DNA of 64,000 nucleotides, from the NCBI RefSeq assembly GCF_964199755.1, contig NC_133898.1, forward strand, positions 32,181,985 through 32,245,984. Direction: 5' to 3'. Below the pieces are notes generated by a model. The model was not told where the DNA came from, made no database searches, and saw only the letters and a list, made by a program, of their open reading frames with translations. This document shows positions 36,426 to 49,200 of the stretch, one piece after another (position 1 is the first letter of the stretch; each line of letters starts with the position of its first letter). The position numbers and the translations under genes were made by a program. The DNA is from Larus michahellis (Eukaryota > Chordata > Aves > Charadriiformes > Laridae).

Positions 36426-39400
36426 CTATGAGGCCTGATCCACTTGGGACTGCAAAGGACTGTGGATCAGTGAACTGGCTAGTTATGAACGGCAATGTAT
36501 AGAACCAGACTGCTAAACTAAAATGGAAATGTAGCTGGAGTAGGCAGAAATGAGCTTTTGCATTGGATAATTCATGCAAATTGGCTCTTCAGGAACCAAT
36601 CTAAACCAGTCTGATTTGCATCCCAAACAGTGGCTTACCTAGAACTATATTCAGAACTTTATAGGTACTGCCACTAAATACAGATGGTATTTTATTTTTC
36701 ATTGGGTACACAAAGTAATAAGCTTGCGTCCTCCCATTTACCACTATGCTCTGAATTACTGGATTTTTTCTTTTGTTTTAAATGTAACTCCACCTAAACT
36801 GTGTTGCAGCAAGAATGTCAAGGTAACCAAAGCAATAGTCAAGATTATCTTCTTGCCAAATACAAATAATGGTCTTAAGAAAAGAAATCCTGGAAGGTGA
36901 TTTCAGTATGTTCTTGAATATTTTCAAGTCCCAGTTCAGTGAATGAGACTTGAGAATATCTCAACTTGAAACCAGTGGAAGGTAGAAATAGAAGATGAAA
37001 ATGTTGCTATAAGATTATTTAATAACTGCTGTGCATGTAGTCTCAAATCTCCCATCTGAAAAGAACCCTTTTCTTAAGAATTCAGACTGTGCTCGCTTGT
37101 TTAATACAGGAGGGAATGGGGGCTAATCTTTCCCTCTTCCCTTTGTTTACCTTTTTTCACCAACAGTTTGAGCAACGAAAAAGCCAATCACCGACGCCTT
37201 CTCATACCAACAGCTCTGAAACCAAACTGACGTGAAATTGGGGATTTGAAAATACTGCATACAACCAGAGCTTTTCTTTGCTACTGCAGGAATCCTAACA
37301 AGGTAGTGTCTGTAGAAATGTAATGATTTGCAAGTAATAATCCAACTGTCATTTCAAACCTAAAATTTTGCTTTCTAATACATCTGCGTAATTTTTTACC
37401 AGTTCTGAAATCTATTGTTATAATAAGACAATGGCCTCTTAGAAAGACGATATTCTTCTGTAACTGCTGTAATTATACTACTAGACGGTATGAATTAACT
37501 TTCATAAAAGTTTCATATGCTAAAGTTTTATTTGTTTTTTATTAATTTCATTTTATTCATTCATTCACTTAAGTTTTACACTAAAAAATGGAGCAAACAG
37601 TAATGGTCAGTTGAGGTAACGCCATAATTGCAGCCATGGCAAATCTAAATGAACATAGATTAATTACTTAAAGAAACAGTTATTCACATAAAATCAGACC
37701 TTGTTTCTCTTGTTTCATGAATAACAGGGAAAGTTCTGTAAGCAAGTGGCCTTTCTTCATAAAGGGCTCATAAAACACTCACTCATGTTAGCAGCTTTTG
37801 GTGGAAAGACCTGTGAATTTCAAAAATAGCTTGCTCTTAAGAATTATGTGTTCTCTTAAAAATTAAGCTTTTGAAAATACTAGCGCTTCTTTTAATAATG
37901 ATAGTGAGTGATAACTACCTCAGATGCAGATTTAATTTCTTTTTAAAAATGCTCAGATCATAATGTCTTCTAAACAAAAGTCATGTACAGAATGTGTGAA
38001 AGTTATTGTATGCATGTATCATTCCTTTATGTTGGAAAAAACCAAGAAAAAAATATTAATGAGTAAGTTCTCTTCAATCCTTTTTACACATGATGAGGAA
38101 ATACCTAAGACTTTCCATAGTAAAATCAGTCAAACAGCAATATCACTGTAATGGACACACTGATAGAAGTCTGAATGTAATTATACGTTGGCTAGTTCAG
38201 ATCTCATGTAACGATTAAAAGAAAAATTCTATCTGGATAGAAAGCTCCAGCCAGGAATATTCAACAATTCCAACAGACTCTATTTCACATTTTATGAGAT
38301 TTCTCTGGTTTTGCTGCCTGTATCCTATGACATGAAGCATTTAAATGAAAAAGCAATTTGTAATTATACAATTTAAAGCTTTTTCACTGGGTATTTCCTC
38401 CTGATGACCTGATAATGTTGAAAATGCGATTCCTCCATTTTGTCACAAATTAGGCTCTGAGTCAAGCTTTAAGGAAGTTAGATCCTGATTGTTGTGATTC
38501 AGTAGAATTCTTTATGAATCAACATTGATTCAGTGGTCCGGTATAACTCTGAGGAGTAACTATACAAGTAAAAATCCACAAAATGTGATCAATCTATTGT
38601 TTTACTCTGGCAGTTCCTAGCACGAGAGATACTGTAAATCAGTTACATTTCAGTAGGAAGTACTGAAGAAGCCTTTTATTGTAGAACAAACTTGAAGAGA
38701 GCTAAGGAACACCACTGATAAAGCAAGATGAAGACAGTGGGAGATGCATTACTGCCACTCCATTACATATTGCACTTCCATTTCTCCATTCTACATCTCT
38801 CCGTCTTTCTCATTAATTATATGCATGTTGGCTAGGGAGAAGATAATGAAGAAGACTGTCCCTCGTTTTCAGTCCTGGAAAATCATGTAAAAGTAAGTGC
38901 TTTGGTGAGAAGAACTAGAAACCTCTGGCCTGTTGGGAAAACTGGAGTGCTACATACTACGATTCCACTTCCAGATCAAGTCTCCTTCTCCTTGTAGTGA
39001 TTTATCTTTATAGCTAACCTTGTTAATGGATAAATAACACCTAATAAGGAACGCAAATTTAACAGTTAGTCCTCAAGAGAACTTAACTAAGTGTGAAGTT
39101 AAAGCCAAATAAAATGCGTGCACTTGGAAGACTAAAGTTACTGTATCTTCTGTAATCAATTCTTAAAATATTTGCTGCATATTCACAGGACAGACTGCCT
39201 TTTATTGCCTATTCCTGGAATAATGCTATATTAAAATCTATAACTATATAATTTAATCATGAGCTTTATTTGGTAAAATGTAGTACCTATTTTATAAGCT
39301 CCATCACAGTTTTTGGTTGTTTTTTTTTTTCCCCCTATCAGTTAAGTTTTAAAATAGCTGGTATTCAAAAAGGAGAGGGGAAATTAAAAACAAACTCAGG

Positions 39401-42400
39401 AAGTGTCTCCTTGAAGATTCCCCACAAAATTTATACATAATCAGAGAAAGTAAGTCCTAATTTTTATTCAGTTACAGGTTATTTCTGGTCAAACTCACTG
39501 TTCATTGTCCCAGACCTAAGCACATGAAAGAGGGTTCTTCTCCTAAAATTTTAAGCCTCTTGGTACGTCTTTCCAGATTGCTTTAATGAGTCTTTTGTCC
39601 ATAAATGGAAAATCAAGCCTTTGTGAGCCTCATTTCTACTGTAATCCCATCACTGTTCAATTTTCTGTTCCATCTGATAACTTCCTTTCAGAATAAGCTA
39701 TTTTATGTACAATAAGTTAAACCACTTCAGAAATTATTTTTTCAATCACTAACAAGGCTAGTTTGTTATTACTGAAAAAAAAAATCATACTGTGAGTGTC
39801 TTAGACTATTTCAACTTAGCATAATTCTTTTCCCCAGCATGCCAATTTGTATATTTTCAGTATACCCTGGTGAGTTGGTTGAAATCTAGCCCAAATATTC
39901 GTTAGTGGCACTATTATCTATTAAGCTTGTAAATAAAACATAGACATCAACGGGACACATGAGGAAAACAGATGATATGATTAAAGACAGTATATGACAG
40001 GATTAAAGATTAAAGTCTGTCAGCACTGATTTGTTAATTTGTTGCTAAAGCCTATTTCCATGTAAACCACATTAAACCTGAAAAACGTCCAAGCAGTAGC
40101 CAGAATGATCAAATTCCTGCTCAGGAAGACTCCTAGTTGTTTCAGCAAATGTCTTTTTTTTAATCCTTTTGAAATCAACACGGTTTCTGTCTCGCTACAA
40201 ACTGTAAAGTAAGGTCCACAGAACAGCTACTTTCCCTGCTTTAAAAACCTTGTTGGCTTTTTTCCATTCTGTCGCTGCTTTGGTAGCGATAATACGTCTT
40301 GATGCATTAAACTCCGGTGCCTTATATGGGAGGCTGTAACGACCCAGCGCTCCCCAGGGACGGGGCAAATGCCTTTCACAGCTCGCAGGGGATACCTGGA
40401 TCTGAACATCTTGAGCCCTGGGGTCCTCAGCATCTTTTCCATCTACTGTGAACACGAGTGGCACCTAGCCCTGGTGAGTTACGGTTCTCCCGTGGCCAGG
40501 CAGTGATACACGTCTGTTATCTTTTATTTTTCAAAAAGCTCATCAACTTATTAGAAGAAGCATGTGTTTTTAACTCTGGTCTGTAGTTCCATTCTTTACC
40601 TTCAGCCTACTGTTTTAACTTAGCAAAAATGTGGTGTTCAGGTTAGATCTTACCCAGGAAAGAAGCTGTTCTCTTTTTTTTTTTTTTTTTTTCCAACAGA
40701 TGTTGGATGTGAGCATTCGGGTGTTCTGAAATTCCACCACCATAAATGAATAACGATTTTTGCGTGTCTAAAATTCAAAGCCAACTTTTTAAACTGATGT
40801 TTTGCAGAGATGAAAGAAAGCCCACTGGCATCTGTTGAGAGATGCTGTTTGGAGAAGTTACTGTGTTTATTTGCTTTTGCTTAAGAACACAGCAATCATA
40901 TAGGCTTGATAACCGAGTGATCCTTTCAATACGGATTTGATCATGATTAGTAAGTGGAAAAGGGGCAACGGTCTCTCCCTTGTGCTAACACACTACTTGT
41001 ATTCAGCATTAGAAAAATAGTTTAAAGGCAGGTGGACAGAGCTGTGCTGGCAGTAAGTCAAGCAACTTCAAATGACTTCCTATTACAGGCTTGAGAAGCT
41101 CTCCCCAAAAGATTGTGCTTATGATCAGTTTATGGGCAGGTCCCTGACCAGAGGCTCGCAGTATGCGTCTGCTGGCACAGCTCAGAGGAGAGCAAAGATG
41201 ACTTGAAATTGCCAGAAGCAACAGAAGGGGAGACAGGTGTCCCTGCTGTCTGCTCCTAAACTGTGCAAATCTGATGCAAATCTTTAGCTCTGAGAAGTGA
41301 AACGTGCCAAGGCAGGGAAGAGAGCAAAAATCTTAAAATGCAAGAAATTTAATAACTCATCCTTCATCCTGAGAACGCACCTGGGGAAGGCAATCCCTCT
41401 GCACATCAGGGAATTACACTGTGTCTGTAAGATCTGTGAAATTCAGAGGTCGGATTCCCCATCCCTCTCTCCTTAAAAAGGCTTACTCATGGAGTTCTCT
41501 GTTGCCCTCTAAAGGGTGTTACTCCAAAGGATCTGAAATAGCCATAAGGCTGCTCAGCCTTTGAGAGTGTGGTCGCCATGAGAAGTGATAACAGCGTCAT
41601 GGTTTCGGAAAAAAGTTTGGTGGGCTCAGTTCCTCTTCTGGTGAAGAGGTGTTCATACAAGAAAAATAAACACAGCTGGTATTAGCTGGCAGCCACATTA
41701 ACCCTCACTGCAAACCTCATTAAAGGGGCTGATTTTGTAAATTACGGAGTTAGTGACACCCTCACTTGCAGAGATGATGTCCGGGTAAGCTGGAGACACG
41801 CTGCCCAAGGCAGGTCTGGGGACGGTTACCACAGTTCAGCCACAGAAATTATCCACGTGGCACCTTTCTGAACTCTAACCTAACATCGAGGGAAGGACAG
41901 GGGTTCTTATTAGTAAGCATGTGAGAGACTAAACATATCAAAGTTGCTGAATTTCATGAGGCAGTTCTCTCCTCTTCTAAGCAGTGGCTTATGCTGATCT
42001 GAACAGTCGGTTACATTGAAAATCTACAGTTGAAGGGCTTCGAGATAAGCCCATTCGATTTTCATTTCTATTACTTTTCAAAATATGTTTTTAGAATAAC
42101 ATAAAGTCTTCATACTAGTAATTACAGTGTCACGTGAGTCAAAACTCACTCGCATACAGCAGTAATGTCACCATTTCTCTTGACAAAAAAAAAATTATTG
42201 TATTATCATGTTAGATAGAATTTCTTTATTTCAATGAGGAAGCTTGGTTAATAAAGAAAAAAATTGGCTTCAAACTTTTAAATGTATCAGTGGCCAGATT
42301 TTTAAAAGCCTTGTCACCTAAGATGGACAGTGTTGCCAGAGTACACAATCCCAGACACTCCTGTGCGATTTCTGTGGTCAGACTCTCAAATAAGCCGCTT

Positions 42401-44759
42401 ACCTACTTAGGTTTTGAAAACCTAACTCATTTTAAATGAAATAACTGCAAACGAAAGAAAATAAATAAAGGGAAATAAAGTTCAATGGCAACTGGGCGTG
42501 TTAGGTCAAATCCTATGGCATGTGGAAGTAGTTGTAACTAAACTGATCACTCACTCGAAAGCAATTGTAGCTCACACCTTTTTTTCCAGGTATAACAGGC
42601 TTTTTTAGTCATGCTGCAGCGTATGCAAGAAAAGAAAGGAGTGGCTCCTGTAAGTGAACAAGGCCACCTCAGCAGATGACCAGCTGTGGACATAAAGGAA
42701 TGCATTTCTATCTGTTTTCCATGTGTTCACCGTTAAATTGCTATCAGCTCCTGCGCAGTGAGAGCACATAGGTTAAGTCGCACGTGAAATGAATGTGTTG
42801 ATGTGCGACAGACTTTTGCACGAAGATGGTTAGAAACTGTTCAGCCCCAACTTTTAGGGTTCTCTCTCTGTTTTTTTGTTGTGATTCCACAAAGTACTAC
42901 AACCATTACTGAAGAAACTCACCCTACCATTGATAGTGGTCCTTCCAGTTTTAAAAGCAGCCTTCGCTGCCCTGTGCAGCGCTTGGCTATGCTGTACCTT
43001 ACCAATATTTAGGACCTTATCCTTCAAACACTTGGTATACAATATGCAATCCTTCTGAGAAGTAAAATTACGTGTGTATATAATACACACATGTTCTTGA
43101 AGACAAAGGCACTATGAAATAAAAATTACACGTCATATGCCTTGTTCCTCTGCAAGTTGAACTCTTTCAGTAAGAGAAAAATCGTTGTTGACTCCCACAC
43201 CATGAAGATGTGAACAAAGGTATGACGGATGTCATTAATGGTAGTGTTGCATCTATTTTCCCCTGTCTATTGGAGGTATCTAAGCAATTTGCTGCCTTAC
43301 AAAGAGCATCCACCCTTTGAAATACCCTTGCAAAGCTTAAGTAAGGCTTTTTAACTGGAAGAACCTGTAAGAACAACTTTTGAGATATCTGAATCTAAGC
43401 AGAAATCAACAGCTTCTCAATCTGTATCTGCTTTCTTTTTGTTCATACAATTAATACTTTGGCTCAGCTACAATGAGAAATACAGGTGCAGTTTTCCATT
43501 AAGCTAATGGAAACTATGAAAATACTTTCCAAGGAATTAATTTGGCTACTAAGATATAATATATCACATTCCAATTAACTCTATGGTAAAAGATGATGAT
43601 TTCATAACAACAAGGCTGCGATTTCACTGTAGGGCCCCTTTAGCAGAGAAGAAGCTGAAAACTTTTTGTTGAATATTCTGTTTTAAAAGAAGAGAGAAAT
43701 TAGCAAATACAAGAAATGTTTCCTGCTTTCTTTATACATCAGTCTTATTGATGGGAGAAATGCTACCGGAGTGGTCTTGATTCTGTTCTCTAGGGAACAG
43801 CAAAGAGAGAGCGAGCGTGCCATGATACTGAAGTCAGCAGAGTTGCATCGATGTAACCCTAAGCTGAGGTCACAAAGAAGATGAAAAAGGGTTTGTTCTT
43901 ACTAGTACGGTTTGGGGTTGAGCCATGCCCTGTTTTCTGCAAATGTTTTGCAATGTTTAGTGTGCTTACACACGCTTTATGGAAAGGAAATGTAAACATG
44001 TGTTACATTCAAACACTGGGGTGTTTGTATGATGCATTTGCAAGATCTTAATGTACAGTCTGATCATCTCCTGGGTTCCCCACACAGAGGATCCGAGATG
44101 GAAAGAAGAACGGGAGGTAAAACTGTTCCCACATACAAGATTTTACAAGAGCAGAACCATAACAGGCGCTGGATCTGCTCCGGCAGAAGGACCTGTATGA
44201 ACACATGCAGAGTACATACGGGATTGTGCTCTTCCCAAAGGAAAAGAGAAGGGAATTGCATTCTCTTCTTTTAGGGTTTTATTTCCCTTTCATCCCAGAA
44301 TCGTAACACCTAATACGATTTTCCGAGTGTTTGAACTTCTCTGTGTGGGTAAGGAGTCCCGTGGCTCCTGCAAGTGTGTGTGGGGGGGAGAATGACAGCT
44401 CCGAGATGCTGCACCCTGATAGAGAAGAGAAGCCGTATTCCCACGGCACCTGCTCCGATGCCAGCCTGCCCGCGACCCGAGCCGCCCCCGGGCTGCTCCC
44501 TGCGCCCCCGGGAGACAGCGGGCGCCCGGCAGAGCCCGGTGGGAGCCGGGGCTGCAGAGCAGCGCCCGCTCCCCCGAGACACCCCCCACATCCACCCCCA
44601 CATCCACCGCCGGCTCCCCAGTTCAGGGCCGGGGTTTGAAGGCGGGCAGGCGATCTCCGCCGGCGGCGGCTACAGCCAGGGACCGTCAGGACGAGGGTCA
44701 GGACACACTGGACGGGACACACGGGGAGCGGACAGCGGGAAAATAAAGGATCCTCCTAC
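36059..44759 (-). other. KCNG3: KCNG3 intron
   Basis: A single intron of 8,701 bp (GT at 44759-44758, AG at 36060-36059), splitting a glycine codon after its second base. The position matches the two-exon structure of vertebrate KCNG3, where the intron falls just before S2. It contains a T26 run and AT-rich sequence. A minus-strand frame of 89 codons near 40195-40464 has no recognisable product. No embedded gene is supported. Confidence 0.9.
36395..36420. repeat. Poly-T run (26)
   Basis: Twenty-six consecutive T, close to the KCNG3 exon 2 acceptor. On the transcribed (minus) strand it is poly-A, so it is not the splice polypyrimidine tract. Confidence 0.9.
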
Positions 44760-46210
44760 CCTGAGGGCTCCCTCACTGACTCTGCTGTGTACCTGCTCTG
44801 CTCCTCCACGCTGCGGTTCTCCGCCGCCCGCCACTCGGGCAGGGTGCTGGCGCACAGCACCACCATGGACACGATGACGAAGAGGATGGAGACGGTGGCC
44901 AGGACCTGGGCGGCCACGGAAGACGTGGGCTCCTCGAAAGTCCTCCTCATCCTCTCCAGCCACTTCCCGCCCTCGGCGGCCGCCGGCCGCCGGCCCTTGC
45001 CCTCGGGGCCGCCCGCCGCCTCCCCCGGCGGCTCCTCCGCCGCGTAGTAGGTGCACGTCTCGGACATGCGGTCGTCGAGGCGGCGCTGGCAGCAGTAGTC
45101 GAGGTGGGAGCCCTCCAGCCCCCAGTAGATCATCTCGTTGTAGAAGGAGAGCTCGCACATGTGCGGCACGAAGCGCAGGTGGCCGTGCCGCACGTAGAGC
45201 ATGATGAAGCCGAAGGCCTCCGAGTGCCGGTCGAAGAAGTACTCGTTCCGCTCCCGGTCGTAGTCGTCGCACACCTCCAGCACGTCCTGCTCCGAGAGGC
45301 AGCCGTGCAGGCGGCTCACCCGCCGCAGCGGGAAATCCTTCAGCACCTCCCGGGAGAAGGAGTACCGGGTGCCCCCGACGTTCAACACCACCGGGGGGCC
45401 GCGGCCAAAGTTCATGGCTTGGGCGGGACGGAAGGAGGGGAAGGGCGGGCAGGGCGAGGCAGGGCGGCGACGCGGGGGGCAGCGCGGCCGGCGGAGGCTG
45501 CCCCGGCTCCGGCTCCGCTCGCACGGCTGGCGGCTCCCGCTCGGCGACGGGGCGGGCGGGGAGAAAGCGGGAGAGGCGCCGCCGCGGGCGCCCGAGCGGC
45601 CGCGCAGGAGACGGGGCGCGGCGGAGGTTGCGCGCCCCCCGCTCCCCGCCGGGGATGCCGCTGGCAGGTGCGGCCGCGGCCTCAGCGCCGGCGGGCGGGC
45701 GGCTCCGCGGGGCCCCCCCGGGGCGGGGTGGCGGCCGCGGGCATGGCGGGGCCGGGGAGCTCCGCGCCCGGCGCCGCGCCGCTCCGCCGGTGCCGGTGGC
45801 GGCTGGCAGGAGAGCGGGAGGCGGCGCGGCGGCGGCGGGGTGGGGACACGCCTCCTCCCCCGCCCGCGCACATGGCGGAGCGGAGCGGGGCGCGGATGGA
45901 TGCTGCGGGGCGCCCGCCACCCCCGCCCCGTCCCTTCGGCGACCCTTTGGGGGAGAGCCCGGCCTCGCCGCCCGCCCCGCGAAACGGCACTTGGGCGAAG
46001 TTGCCCGCCAAACCCAAGCAACACACTTTGGGGGCTTTTTTTCCCCAAAAAAAACCAAGCTGAAAGTGAAGCGTTCGAGCACGGCACCACTCGCTCCTCG
46101 TTCAAGGCTGCCCGTCGCTCCCGACTCGCTGCTTCGCCACGGCTCCCGGCCCGCGGGCGGGGGGCGGCAGGGGCCGGGCCCGCCGGCAAAACGCGGGTTT
46201 CTTTTCAGAG
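44440..46210. promoter_or_regulatory. KCNG3: CpG island, KCNG3 promoter and exon 1
   Basis: Very GC- and CpG-rich, about 1.8 kb, centred on KCNG3 exon 1 and its 5' flank. Long overlapping open frames on both strands (up to 524 codons) reflect depletion of TA-containing stops, not genes. No TATA box is evident near the likely start. The island extends about 800 bp upstream of the ATG, so the 5' UTR and promoter lie within 45,416-46,210. Confidence 0.85.
44760..45415 (-). CDS. KCNG3: KCNG3 (Kv6.3) exon 1 with start codon
   Basis: First exon of potassium voltage-gated channel modifier subfamily G member 3, an electrically silent alpha subunit that joins Kv2 channels and changes their gating. 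It encodes residues 1-218 and two bases of codon 219. The tetramerisation (T1/BTB) domain occupies about 8-110 (VVLNVGGTRYSF, VCDDYDRERNEYFFDRH, FYNEMIYWGLEG, and CCQRRLDD with zinc-site cysteines). An Ala/Gly/Glu-rich linker (125-150) follows, then S1 at about 168-190 (VAAQVLATVSILFVIVSMVVLCAS). The start MNFGRG at 45415-45413 (GCCATGA, G at -3) aligns with mammalian MTFGRS. The frame stays open upstream to 46189, but that part is 5' flank. The donor GG|GTAGGA is at 44759. The full protein is 433 aa; human has 436. Confidence 0.97.
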
Positions 46211-49200
46211 CCTGTCCCCCACATCCCGCCCCCTCCCCGGGCACATCTGGATGAGGAGACGCTTGTCTGTCTTCTTCCTCACGCAGTCGGAGGGTGCCTT
46301 AGGCAGAGCCTTCTTCCCTGCTTCTACCCACCTCCCTCTGGCGTCTGGGCGCCCGCAGCTTCCCGCGTCCCTGTGCCCCACACCTGTCTACAACGTTAAA
46401 ACACACACCAGCGGGTACGACCCTGGCTGTTTTCTAAAGCTCTGATGTCATTTGGCTGCCTTACATACAGGGAGTTCTTCTTTTCCACTACTGATTGTTT
46501 TAATTTTTTCTTAACCCGAATATGACAGTTCTCCAGGCTGAGGTCTTTTCTAGGCTTTTTAACATCTGGAGCATCCTGGGGTCAAATCACCCAAGATATG
46601 GATCTCCCTTTCAGTGAGGTGCTTCCAGTTGCAAATGTGCTTCCAGTTGTCAAGAGAGAAGGCAGGTGAGTATATCCTTTCAAAACCAGTGCTCAAGTGC
46701 TCTGTCTGTAAAAGGTTAAACCAGCGTTTTACCGTCCCCGTTCTTTGTTGCTCTAGATATACGCACTTGTCCTTATGGGTTGGTGTTGGGGTGGGGGTTT
46801 GTGTTCTTGTTGCTGCCATGTTACTTTCTCAGATGAGATTTGTAAGGTACGTTTAGGTGTACTAAAATAAATCGATAGTCATCTAGTTGTGTAGTAAAAA
46901 TTGTTGTTGCAAAGGAGAATGCGATTAAAACTGTTATTTTTAACCCTGTTTGTCGTCTTCTAAAAAATACTTCCAGAGAGATTCGAATAAATGTCCACGT
47001 TACGGCGAAGAGAACTCTGCGAGCTCTGCTATGGTTGTTATACAGGATATCCACTAGAGGTCACGGTTAGTCATTTTTCTCTGTTCATTTACCGAGAAGA
47101 CGAAAAACCCACCCAAACTCCAGTTACAAGATGTAGTAAAGTATACACGCCAGCCTGTTGTTCCCCAGTAACGTCATGTTTGACCTCTCTTTAGTCATTC
47201 TGGTGCCTGTTTTCACATCGCTGGAAAGGTTTTCCCTCCCAGCAGCTGTGTTCAGTTATAATTTTCTAAGCGACAAACCTTTTTTTTTTTTTTTTTATAC
47301 CTCTCCACCTTTCTTTGATGCGTATGCTGCTGTAATTCATTCTTTCAGGAGCAATTACTAGAATACCTGTTAAAAAAAAACCTAAATAGCAAAACCTGAC
47401 TGGAGCTGTGACAGCGATAATGAGTTATCCAGGTGCTCCTGGCTTTGCAATTTGTTCTGCTTCCTGTTCCATACGTTTTAACCCCCTTCATTCCTTATAG
47501 GGAGCTGCCAGAGAGGGGAGTACAAATAGTATGGCCTGAAGGGCTGCATTTACTAACTGTATAGGACTATGTGTTGAAGTATAAGCTCTAGAAGTCGTTT
47601 CAAGATGAGCAAAGCCTTATGTGCTGTGCTGCGCTGGGAAGCTGTATGGCAGAACAGGTAAAGTGCTGGGCTGACAAGACTTTATCTGTAAAGCGCATCG
47701 CTTGATGAAGCGTTGTATGTTAATTTTATACCTATTTCTGGTTTTCAATTTTTTTTTTTTAAATACAGAATGCAAAGATTTTTCTCCAGAATAACATTGT
47801 CAAGCATTCAACGTAAGCAAAGCTAACCTGACAAAAGCGATATTTTCTCTTCCTCTGTAGTCTGGCATGTTCAAGCTTTAGTTATTTTAGTTATAATTAC
47901 TGACTTTTAATTGAGGAGATTTGTTCTAGCGAGCTGGTGTCAATTGCTATAAACAACACCTTCTCACACCGGGAGCAGTAATTTACCAGGAACAAAACCT
48001 TGGAGTTTAGACAGGATTTGTAATTTTCCAGTAAATGCTCTGATTTTTGGCATTTTGAGATTGGTCACTCTACTGCAGTTGTGAAATAGCTGGTTTATAG
48101 TAAATTTGTGGTAATACACATTGTTTCATGGGATTTACTCAGAATTTACAAGTGTCAGGTCAGTGGTTGTTGTGGTATATGTCTTGTTTTCCAGGAAACT
48201 TCAGTGAGTGTAGCTTTTTTTTTTCTTTATTTTGCTGATGTTGAATTTTGTGACTGGAAGTCTTAAGAAATTTGAAAAAATAGGGTGGAGAGCCTGAAAG
48301 AGACAAAGCGCTTAAGACTCTGTGTGATGATAAGCAAAACACTCAGTAATATATTAAGAAAAATACCTCTTTAAAGGCAATGGTGGGGAAAAAAGTGTGT
48401 TTGAAAGTTCCAGCTGTCCTGATTTGAAAGATGGTACCTAATTAGTAAAAGCAAGTGAGCCAATAAAACCATTTAAATAGGTCAACACAGAAATTAGTAT
48501 TCAACCTATATGTTAAATGGTAAAGTATGAGGCGTAAAGTGAATCTTTAGAAGGACTGAGCTGGCTAATAATCTATAATAAAGACCTCTTTCAAGTAGTT
48601 GAGTTCAAGTGGTTGGGGGTGGGTTTGGGTTGGGTTTTTTTATCATCTGGAGATAGACACTGGGATGTGGAATCAAAGCAATTACTCTTTTCCTGGTGTT
48701 ATAGTTGTTACCATTTGCTGCCCAGGGGAACTTCGCAATTAATAGTCATTATGTAAAAATAGCTGTCTTTGTGTCAACATTTATTTTCATGGCTTGCACT
48801 GCGCTATTGCATCCTAGGGGTACTTAATGAACTTGAAATATTTTCTACAGTTTCCAAATCTTTCTGGCCCCGCGCTGGGACCGTTGCTCTGTGTTTTGAG
48901 CGCAGCTCAGTGTTAGCTTTTAGAAAAGAGAATCTTTACTTGCATTTTGTATATGAACGAAGCAGTATATGTTGACGGCAGGCATTTTTCTTAACTCGAG
49001 TTGAGATTCTGTTCCTACTGAGGTAGCTACTGAGTGCTGTTGACTTCAGTGTAGGCAAAATAGGCTTTTGGTGGGGTGGCTTCTGTCAGGAATCTTGGTT
49101 ATTTTTATGACCACAACACGTAGGAACTCTAGCTGTGGAGCAGGTTGCCATGATGATAGACTTGTACGCACAAGAACAAAAAGATCTTCCTGGCCAGGGA

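Noticed and set aside
44852-44878. REST/RE1-like motif in KCNG3 exon 1 (CAGCACC ... GGACAC)
   Set aside because: The gap between half-sites is 5 bases instead of 2 and the right half is imperfect; it is also explained by coding sequence.
44670-46445. Very long ORFs on both strands (up to 524 codons minus, 319-358 plus) around KCNG3 exon 1
   Set aside because: All but the KCNG3 frame are Arg/Pro/Gly/Ala-rich, start without support and follow from GC-rich sequence lacking stops. Only the frame with the T1 domain and S1 is a gene.
48610-48645. Telomere-like G/T tract
   Set aside because: Blocks of G and T are irregular and do not follow TTAGGG periodicity; simple low complexity.
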